From the NCBI RefSeq assembly GCF_019904135.1, contig NZ_JAIOGQ010000024.1:1-64000 (forward strand): DNA of 64,000 nt, read 5' to 3'. Source of the stretch: Paenibacillus caui. Its GTDB lineage: Bacteria > Bacillota > Bacilli > Paenibacillales > Paenibacillaceae. Each line of letters starts with the position of its first letter. The first letter of the stretch is position 1. A program made the position numbers and the translations under genes. The notes beneath the pieces were generated by a model. The model made no database searches, was not told where the DNA came from, and worked only from the letters and a program-made list of their open reading frames with translations. Positions 58,222 to 64,000 of the stretch are shown piece by piece.

Positions 58222-59398
58222 AAAAGCCGCTTATGTAGCCACGGTGTACGCCCACCTTGCCGCCTTCCACCTCCCTTTTATGGAGGATTTGCAGAAGGCG
58301 GGCTATGAAGTGCATGCCTATGCCTGCCCGGATCACCGCAGGCAGGAAGTGGCCGGTTCGGGTTTTGAATGCCGCGATGTAAGCTTCAGCCGAAATCCGC
58401 TGTCGTTCGGCAATGTCAGGGCCTTTCACAGCATGAGGAGTTGGCTGAAGCGGGAGTCATACGAGATCGTTCACGTACATACGCCAAATGCGAGTGTCAT
58501 TACGCGGCTTGCGGCGCTTGCGGCGGGCCAGCGGAATGTATTCTATACCGCGCACGGGTTCCACTTCTACAAAGGGGCGCCTTTTCTCAACTGGCTGCTG
58601 TATTACCCGCTGGAGCGGCTTGCGGCCCGGTTCACCGATGTCCTCATCACGATCAACGGAGAGGATTGCCGCCGCGCCTCGCGCTTTGGCGTTCGCGGCC
58701 GCGTTGCGCTTGTGCCGGGCGTTGGTGTTGAGGCGGAGGCTTACCAGACGGCGGAGGACGGGCGGGTTAAGCGGTTAAAGGCCGAGCTCGGCATTACGGG
58801 CAGCCCCTTGATCGTTCTGTGTATGGCGGAGCTGAACCGGAACAAAAACCAGGAGCAGCTGCTCCGCGCGGTTCATGACTTGACCAGCTGCGGGATTCCG
58901 GTCATCTGCCTGCTGGCGGGGACGGGGAACATGGAGCAGCATTACAAGAGGCTTGCGCGCGAGCTGAATATCGGGCACGCCGTCCGGTTTCTCGGCCACC
59001 GAAGCGACGGGCCGCTGCTTATGGCCGCGGCTGACGCAGTGGCTCTTGTCTCGAAACGGGAGGGGCTGCCGAAAGTGCTGCTGGAAGCGTTAAGCGCCGG
59101 AAAACCCGTTGTTGCAACCGACATTCGGGGCTGCAGGGATCTTGTTGCGGACAGGGATAACGGATTTCTGATCCCTGTCGGGAACATTCCCGCAACGGCG
59201 AATGCGCTTTGCGAGCTGTACCTGCACAAGGAGCTGCGCAGCCAAATGGGCGCCCGCAGCCGGGAAAAGTCGGGGCAATACCGACTGAACACCGTTCGCG
59301 CCCTGCTCAGGGACCTGTACGATTCGCAGCTTGGCCGTGAATCGGGAAATTCCGCGCTAATAAGCTTTGGACACTCAAGCGGAAGGGAGAAGGTTTGA
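58184..59398 (+). CDS. EpsD-like GT4 glycosyltransferase
   Basis: 404 residues from ATG 58184 with GGAGGG. N-terminus AAYVATVYAHLAAFHLPFME and the segment YEIVHVHTPNASVITRLAAL are typical of the EpsD/CapJ-like group; the C-lobe has LCMAELNRNKNQEQLLRAV and VSKREGLPKVLLEALSAGKP (donor-binding E-x7-E). Predicted to add a hexose or HexNAc to the growing lipid-linked unit. Confidence 0.87.
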   Translation: MSRQPGRNGSVPKKAAYVATVYAHLAAFHLPFMEDLQKAGYEVHAYACPDHRRQEVAGSGFECRDVSFSRNPLSFGNVRAFHSMRSWLKRESYEIVHVHTPNASVITRLAALAAGQRNVFYTAHGFHFYKGAPFLNWLLYYPLERLAARFTDVLITINGEDCRRASRFGVRGRVALVPGVGVEAEAYQTAEDGRVKRLKAELGITGSPLIVLCMAELNRNKNQEQLLRAVHDLTSCGIPVICLLAGTGNMEQHYKRLARELNIGHAVRFLGHRSDGPLLMAAADAVALVSKREGLPKVLLEALSAGKPVVATDIRGCRDLVADRDNGFLIPVGNIPATANALCELYLHKELRSQMGARSREKSGQYRLNTVRALLRDLYDSQLGRESGNSALISFGHSSGREKV

Positions 59399-59402
59399 TG
59401 TG

Positions 59403-60827
59403 ATGAAGCTGTTCCGGCTCGGCTGGTTGAAGCTGGCAGTGCTGCTGCTGGATGCCGTTTTTGCGTACGGGAGCTATTTGCTCGCCTATAAATGGAAATT
59501 CTCCGGCCATATTCCCGCCGGAGAGTGGCGGTCTTTTCTCCATTATGCGCCATGGCTCGGGCTGCTCACCGCAATCACTTACTATTTCTTTAATCTGTAC
59601 GATTTCGCCGGCAGGCGGAAGCCGTCGGTGATGCTGTACAATCTGGTGCTGGCCCATGCCGTATTCGTGGCGGAGCTGATCGTGGTCAATTATTGGCTAA
59701 AAACGTTCAGCCTGCCCCGTACGGTTGTGGCTTCGGGCTTCCTGTTTCAGCTGCTGCTTACGTTCGGGCTTCGGCTGCTGCTGTTCTACGTTCAGGTGAA
59801 AGGCGGCGGCCGAAAAAAAGCGCTTGTCGTGGTAAGCGGTCAGCCTTCGGATTGGCTGATGCTTGAGAAGCTGCTTGTCAAGGGAGAACCGTGGCTGGAA
59901 ATCCGGCAGGTTCTGATCCTTTCCGCAGACAGCGAGGATGACATTGCCGCCCTAGCCAGCTGGCAGGAGATCGACGTCCTGATGCTGGGTCAGGGGATTC
60001 CGGACAGGACGAGAACCGATTTGATCCGTCTGGCCGGCGAAAGGAGGGCCGAGGTGCTGCTCATTCCCGGCTTCTATGAGCTGTATTTGACAAGGGCGGA
60101 ACCCCAGCAGATTGACGATCTGCTGGTCTATTCCATCATGCCGCCCCATCCGACCCTGCCGGAGCGGCTTCTGAAACGGGCGCTCGATGTCGTTCTGTCC
60201 ACCATGCTGCTAGTTGCGACGTCTCCCCTGACGCTCGCGGCTTTGATCCTGATCCCTACAACTTCAAAAGGGAGGGCGTTTTACGTGCAGGAGCGGATCG
60301 GCCTTGGCGGAAAACCGTTCAAGCTGCTCAAATTCCGCAGCATGATCGAGAATGCGGAGGAAGCGACCGGTCCGGTGCTGGCCGGAGACGGGGACCTGAG
60401 GATTACCGCTCTGGGGCGGTTCATGCGGGCCACGCGGCTGGATGAGCTCCCCCAGCTCATCAACGTGCTGCTTGGCGACATGAGCCTGGTGGGCCCCCGC
60501 CCGGAGCGCGCTTTTTTCATCGACCGGTTCAAGGAGGAGCTTCCTTACTATTCATACCGGCTTATGGTGAAGCCGGGACTGACGGGTCTTGCGCAGGTGA
60601 TGGCCGGTTATACGACTTCCCCGTCGGATAAACTCCGGTATGACCTGATGTACATGAAGAACTATTCGATTCTTCTGGATTTGAGAATATTGATGCAAAC
60701 GCTGCTGGTCGTGCTTAACCGGGAACAGTCGCGGGGTGTTCATGCGTCCTCCAATCCGGCGGCGCATCAGCGGATCGAGCATTTGATGCGGACGGTGCAG
60801 ACGGAAGCTCTGGCCGGGCAGAAATAA
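59403..60827 (+). CDS. Polyprenyl-phosphate sugar-1-phosphate transferase (initiating glycosyltransferase)
   Basis: 474 residues from ATG 59403 (GGGAGAAGG upstream; the frame is open before the EpsD-like stop). N-terminal half: four transmembrane helices and a Rossmann-like CoA-binding region, as in WbaP/PssY-type enzymes. The C-terminal catalytic domain begins with one helix (KRALDVVLSTMLLVATSPLT) and holds YVQERIGLGGKPFKLLKFRS, RLDELPQLINVLLGDMSLVG and VGPRPE. Loads the first sugar phosphate onto undecaprenyl phosphate, starting repeat assembly. Confidence 0.92.
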   Translation: MKLFRLGWLKLAVLLLDAVFAYGSYLLAYKWKFSGHIPAGEWRSFLHYAPWLGLLTAITYYFFNLYDFAGRRKPSVMLYNLVLAHAVFVAELIVVNYWLKTFSLPRTVVASGFLFQLLLTFGLRLLLFYVQVKGGGRKKALVVVSGQPSDWLMLEKLLVKGEPWLEIRQVLILSADSEDDIAALASWQEIDVLMLGQGIPDRTRTDLIRLAGERRAEVLLIPGFYELYLTRAEPQQIDDLLVYSIMPPHPTLPERLLKRALDVVLSTMLLVATSPLTLAALILIPTTSKGRAFYVQERIGLGGKPFKLLKFRSMIENAEEATGPVLAGDGDLRITALGRFMRATRLDELPQLINVLLGDMSLVGPRPERAFFIDRFKEELPYYSYRLMVKPGLTGLAQVMAGYTTSPSDKLRYDLMYMKNYSILLDLRILMQTLLVVLNREQSRGVHASSNPAAHQRIEHLMRTVQTEALAGQK

Positions 60828-60888
60828 GCTTGGAACGCGCCGGGCAAGGCTCGGGCGACATGGACAAAGGGAGGCAGGACGGGCCAAA

Positions 60889-61947
60889 ATGAACAGAACG
60901 AAACGGAAAACCTGGCGCTTCATGCTTATTCCGGGCGGCATTCTGCTCCTGCTGGCCGGATTATGTTCCTTCATCTTCTGGAGGCTGCAGCCGGAACAGC
61001 ATTTCCGGCACGCCGATATCCCCGTCTTATCGGTGCCGGAACCGGAGTCGGAGTCGGTCAAAGGCTCTCCCCAGACGGCCCCGACGCAGCAGATCCCCTC
61101 TTCAGGCCTGGGTTCAGGTCCGGCTTTGGCTGCAGACGCCAATGCGTCCGGTACCACGGCCGCCACCGGATCAGGCGTCCGGTTCAACGTCCTCGTGCTT
61201 GGCATTGATGCCCGCGCGGATGAGGACTCGCGGACGGACGTTATGATGCTGGCTCATGTGAATCTGGACCGCAAAACGGTCGATTTGATCTCCATTCCGC
61301 GGGACACCCGGGTTCAGATCAAAGGGGTGGGCTACACCAAAATCAACCATGCCCACCTGGTCGGAGAGCTGCAAGGCGGAAGCCGCTCGGGGACAAGTGC
61401 TTCCCTGCAGGCCGTCAGTAATTTGTGCCGGTGCTCGATCAATTACTACGTAAAAACGAACTTCGACGGGTTTGTTCATTTTATCGACTCGATTGGCGGG
61501 CTCGATCTGGACCTGAGTTCCCCCGTCAGGCTGACCTATGCGCATAGGACGCTGCCTGCCGGCAAGCAGCATCTGGACGGCGATTTGACCCTGAAGCTGG
61601 TGCAAGAGCGCCGTTCCCTGTCCTCGGGCGATATCAACCGGCAGCAGAATCAGGCGCTCGTCATGAGGGCCGTCATCCGCAAAATGCTGGAGCCGGACAA
61701 TCTGGTCCGTATTCCTTCCCTTGTGACGAAGGTGAAGGAGGATATTGTAGATACGAACCTAAGCGACAGGGATATCGTCAGCCTGTCGCTTCTGGCCAAG
61801 GGATTAAAAAGCGAAGACATCGGTTATGTGCAAATACCCGGCCACAGCGGCAGGGCGAAAGACCCGCTGGTGGGCAAGGAACTCTATTACTGGATTCCCA
61901 ATCTTGAGGCCTGGTGGAAGATAGCAAAAAACGTTTTGGAAGACTAG
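60889..61947 (+). CDS. LytR-CpsA-Psr (LCP) family protein
   Basis: 352 residues; ATG after a GGGAGG site. One transmembrane helix (about 10-28), a Ser/Pro-rich linker (45-90), and the outside LCP domain: FNVLVLGIDARADEDSRTDV, SIPRDTRVQI, YTKINHAH and the late HLDGDLTLKLVQERRS with Arg and Asp binding the pyrophosphate. LCP enzymes move lipid-linked glycopolymers onto peptidoglycan. Its place in the cluster suggests that the exopolysaccharide is at least partly wall-bound. Confidence 0.92.
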   Translation: MNRTKRKTWRFMLIPGGILLLLAGLCSFIFWRLQPEQHFRHADIPVLSVPEPESESVKGSPQTAPTQQIPSSGLGSGPALAADANASGTTAATGSGVRFNVLVLGIDARADEDSRTDVMMLAHVNLDRKTVDLISIPRDTRVQIKGVGYTKINHAHLVGELQGGSRSGTSASLQAVSNLCRCSINYYVKTNFDGFVHFIDSIGGLDLDLSSPVRLTYAHRTLPAGKQHLDGDLTLKLVQERRSLSSGDINRQQNQALVMRAVIRKMLEPDNLVRIPSLVTKVKEDIVDTNLSDRDIVSLSLLAKGLKSEDIGYVQIPGHSGRAKDPLVGKELYYWIPNLEAWWKIAKNVLED

Positions 61948-62018
61948 TCTTTTCTCACTCTGCCATTCATATATTTAAGGGGCAAAAGTACTAATTTTCG
62001 AATGGGAGAGAACGGGAT

Positions 62019-62975
62019 ATGAAAATTGTCGTTACCGGCGGGGCAGGATTTATCGGGCAGCATACTGTGGAGAAGCTGCTCGGGCAGCAGCATGAGGTCG
62101 TGGTCATTGATGATCTGGAACAGGGAACCAAATCGTATTCAAACCCTTTTGTAACTTTTTATCCGCTGGATATCAGCTCGGAGGAGCTGGGTTCTTTATT
62201 TGCCTCGGAACAGCCGGAAGCGGTCATTCATCTGGCAGCACAGGTCAGCGTACAGCGTTCCCTGGAATATCCCTCGACCGATGCGCTGCATAATATTGTG
62301 GGAACGGTTAACCTGCTCAAGCAGTGCGTCGATTACGGCGTTTCCAAGCTGGTGTTTGCTTCATCCGCAGCCGTTTACGGCAACGCGGAAAGCCTGCCGA
62401 TCCGGGAAGACCATACGCCTGCTCCGCTGTCCTTCTATGGGGCTTCCAAGCGGATGGCGGAGCAGTACATAGAGTTATTTTCCGAGCGTTATGGACTGAA
62501 CTTCACGATTCTGCGATATGCCAATGTTTACGGCATGCGGCAGACCGCCAAGGGGGAAAGCGGGGTTGTCGCTTCGTTTGTCAGACAGTTGCTGGAAGGA
62601 AGCGGGCCTACCATTTATGGCAGCGGTCAGCAGACCCGGGATTTTGTTTACGTCAAGGATGTGGCTGACGCGAATATAGCGGCGCTTGGAGGGGGAGACC
62701 GGGAAATCATAAACATTGGCAGCGGCCGGCAGACTTCGGTTAACGAGCTGGTTCAGCTTTTGCAGGAGATTTGCGGAAGGGTCATGGCCCCGAGTTACGC
62801 CGCCGCGAAAGAAGGCGATATTCAGGACAGCCTGCTGGACAACCGCAAAGCCGTAGCACTGCTCCGCTGGGAGCCGGCTTATTCGATGCTGGACGGTCTG
62901 ACGGAGACGATCCGGTATGAGATGGCGGTTCGGGAAACGGTTTCGCACACGGACAATCTTCAAGTTGCCCCTTGA
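62019..62975 (+). CDS. NAD-dependent sugar epimerase/dehydratase, GalE-like
   Basis: 318 residues; ATG with GGGAGAG. SDR fold: NAD motif VTGGAGFIGQHTVE (Gly-x2-Gly-x2-Gly), then VIDDLEQG, and the catalytic pair SFYGASKRMAEQY (Tyr-x3-Lys) after VFASSAAVYGNAESLP. Likely interconverts UDP-glucose/galactose or the N-acetyl forms (C4 epimerase) to supply a sugar for the polymer. Last gene of the cluster; a GC-rich inverted repeat follows. Confidence 0.88.
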   Translation: MKIVVTGGAGFIGQHTVEKLLGQQHEVVVIDDLEQGTKSYSNPFVTFYPLDISSEELGSLFASEQPEAVIHLAAQVSVQRSLEYPSTDALHNIVGTVNLLKQCVDYGVSKLVFASSAAVYGNAESLPIREDHTPAPLSFYGASKRMAEQYIELFSERYGLNFTILRYANVYGMRQTAKGESGVVASFVRQLLEGSGPTIYGSGQQTRDFVYVKDVADANIAALGGGDREIINIGSGRQTSVNELVQLLQEICGRVMAPSYAAAKEGDIQDSLLDNRKAVALLRWEPAYSMLDGLTETIRYEMAVRETVSHTDNLQVAP

Positions 62976-62984
62976 TTTTTGAAC

Positions 62985-63024
62985 GGGATCCCGGGGCTAG
63001 GCGCTTCCCTAACCCGGGGGTTCT
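62985..63024 (+). terminator. GC-rich imperfect hairpin at the end of the exopolysaccharide cluster
   Basis: CCCGGGGCTAGG and CCTAACCCGGGGG form a stem with G-T pairs around a 6-base loop, followed by a short T-rich stretch. A probable cluster terminator. Confidence 0.5.
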
Positions 63025-63111
63025 GCTAATCCGCTCGAACCTATGCCCAGTTCCCTGCATACATATAAGCACCGGACTTGTTAAAGGCAAGGAGAAGAAG
63101 GGTGTGACAGC

Positions 63112-63199
63112 ATGGGAATTCACTTGACTGCGATCCATTGGGTATATCTGGCGTTTATCGTGCTCATTATGGCGCTGCTTGTTATACCACCAGTAGCAT
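63112..63199 (+). pseudogene. N-terminal fragment of an unidentified membrane protein
   Basis: ATG 63112 opens with MGIHLTAIHWVYLAFIVLIM, an N-terminal transmembrane helix that recalls a Paenibacillus-type transporter-like start. The frame continues only about 30 codons before running into unrelated sequence matching a Fic domain. The gene is truncated at a deletion junction near 63190-63200. Confidence 0.45.
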
Positions 63200-63637
63200 C
63201 ATCAGGATGTATATCCTTTTGCTGGCCAGATCAGGCAGACGAATATCGGCAAAAACGGCTTCTGGTTTCCCGATTATCCCTCTCCTGAATTTATGGCCAA
63301 CAATGTATTCATGACCTTAGCGAAGACAAGCACTTAAAAACCTCTCCATGAATGACTTCGCACGAAAGCAGCTCAGATCTACTCAGATATCAATTACATA
63401 CATCCATTTCGAGAAGGAAATGGAAGATCTACTCGGGAATGTTTCTGGCAGCTGGCGTTAGAAAATGGTTTTGAGCTCTAATGGAGTCGATTTCCAAAGG
63501 AAGAGTATATGAAAGCTGTAATCAAGACAAATGAGCCTTCTGAAATCCAGCCACTTTCGGATGTTATCTTAAAATGTCTTCAGCCCCACAGCGCATGGAC
63601 AGAACGATCGGTTTATCCGGAAAAGGCAATTAAATGA
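63200..63637 (+). pseudogene. Broken Fic/DOC-family protein gene
   Basis: In one frame DVYPFAGQIRQTNIGKNGFW (about 63206-63265) matches the conserved start of Fic domains. After a stop and frameshift, the shifted frame holds the Fic active motif HPFREGNGRSTR (about 63401-63436), followed by FWQLALENGFEL, then an in-frame stop and further decay to TGA 63635-63637. Fic enzymes transfer AMP or other nucleotides to proteins, often as toxins. With a missing N-terminus, a frameshift and a nonsense codon, this copy cannot be functional. Confidence 0.75.
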
Positions 63638-64000
63638 AAGGATGTACTCAAAGAGGCATAAGGTCTTCCGGATTCTACGCGCGGAAATATCATTGATCCG
63701 GCGTGGCTAAACTGCTAAGTCGAACGGTTTCATATCCAGGGAGCAGACGGGCAAGAAACGGTTCGATTTTTGTTTTAAGGGAGAAAGAGATCCGATCAGC
63801 GAATTTATTGAAGCTTACTTGTCACGAGACTTGAAAAACCAATGGATCTACCAGGCTACTGAAGCTAAGAAAATGGATATTAATCCAGGCATAGATATGG
63901 AACGGTAGGGGAGGATTATTTAATGAAAATTGACAGAGATAAGACAATAGATGAGTTTCTCATTGGAACCATTGGAACATAATAGCCGCCCTCGTAAATG
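63638..64000. other. Decayed sequence at the window end
   Basis: No intact gene. A frame with SEFIEAYLSRDLKNQWIYQA (about 63798-63857) ends in TAG near 63908 and looks like a C-terminal remnant. A good GGGGAGGA site and ATG at 63923 begin a 19-codon frame that stops at once. Families not recognised. The stretch continues beyond the window. Confidence 0.4.

Noticed and set aside
63200-63637. Functional Fic toxin with antitoxin
   Set aside because: The frame is broken by at least one frameshift and one stop, and no intact antitoxin gene is adjacent.

Overview
The window looks like a chromosomal segment of a spore-forming Bacillales species, most likely Paenibacillus or a close relative. The support is an alpha/beta-type small acid-soluble spore protein, a CotF-like coat protein, a protein with copper-amine-oxidase-N stalk repeats, a complete sigY-yxlCDEFG operon, strong AGGAGG-type ribosome binding sites, and many OmpR-type two-component/ABC modules. 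Most genes are fairly GC-rich. AT-rich islands (about 0.8-3.4 kb, 12.5-17.0 kb, 39.5-40.5 kb, 41.9-43.0 kb) stand out and probably arrived by transfer.

Left part (1-17 kb): an IS3-type transposase tail next to a truncated gene; an AT-rich MFS exporter with an Rrf2-type regulator and a perfect palindromic operator; a decayed IS1380-like transposase; a DJ-1/PfpI protein and a LysR regulator; DNA-3-methyladenine glycosylase I (tag); a MarR regulator with a BAAT-type acyl-CoA hydrolase behind a twin operator; a two-component system whose presumed target promoter (four TTAA units at exact 11-bp steps) drives a BcrA-like ABC exporter; then an AT-rich island with an unusual kinase-like protein plus HAD phosphatase pair and two small secreted proteins.

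Middle part (17-44 kb): a stalk protein, a NarL-type two-component system, a CPBP protease, an MMPL/RND exporter with its MarR regulator, and the sigma-Y operon with a visible autoregulatory promoter. Next come an Acg-like nitroreductase/TetR pair and a putative envelope-stress operon behind a sigma-W-like promoter (small protein, Ser/Gly-rich protein ending in GG, glutathionylspermidine-synthase-like ATP-grasp ligase, DUF4247 lipoprotein, DUF350 membrane protein) followed by a TrkA-N potassium channel. Then follow a second OmpR two-component system with an ABC exporter that has two permeases, a frameshifted DUF2812 gene with PadR, an FtsX-permease remnant, an orphan HxlR regulator, a spore SASP, an LCM-type methyltransferase behind a consensus promoter and terminator-like attenuator, tRNA-Pro(GGG) and a spore coat protein.

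Right part (44-63 kb): a beta-helix protein and then a largely collinear exopolysaccharide cluster of the Wzx/Wzy type. It carries two polysaccharide deacetylases, a Wzz-like protein, four enzymes resembling the WbpB/WbpA/WbpD/WbpE route to a UDP-2,3-diacetamido-glucuronic acid, a flippase, a polymerase, three GT4 glycosyltransferases, a polyprenyl-phosphate sugar transferase, an LCP ligase and a GalE-like epimerase. The end of the window (63.1-64 kb) is decayed: a membrane-protein start fused to a broken Fic gene.

Most interesting candidates: the sigma-W-like ATP-grasp/DUF4247/DUF350/channel locus, the kinase-HAD pair with a novel N-terminal domain, and the methyltransferase attenuator. All functions are inferred by reading the sequence; no database search was run.
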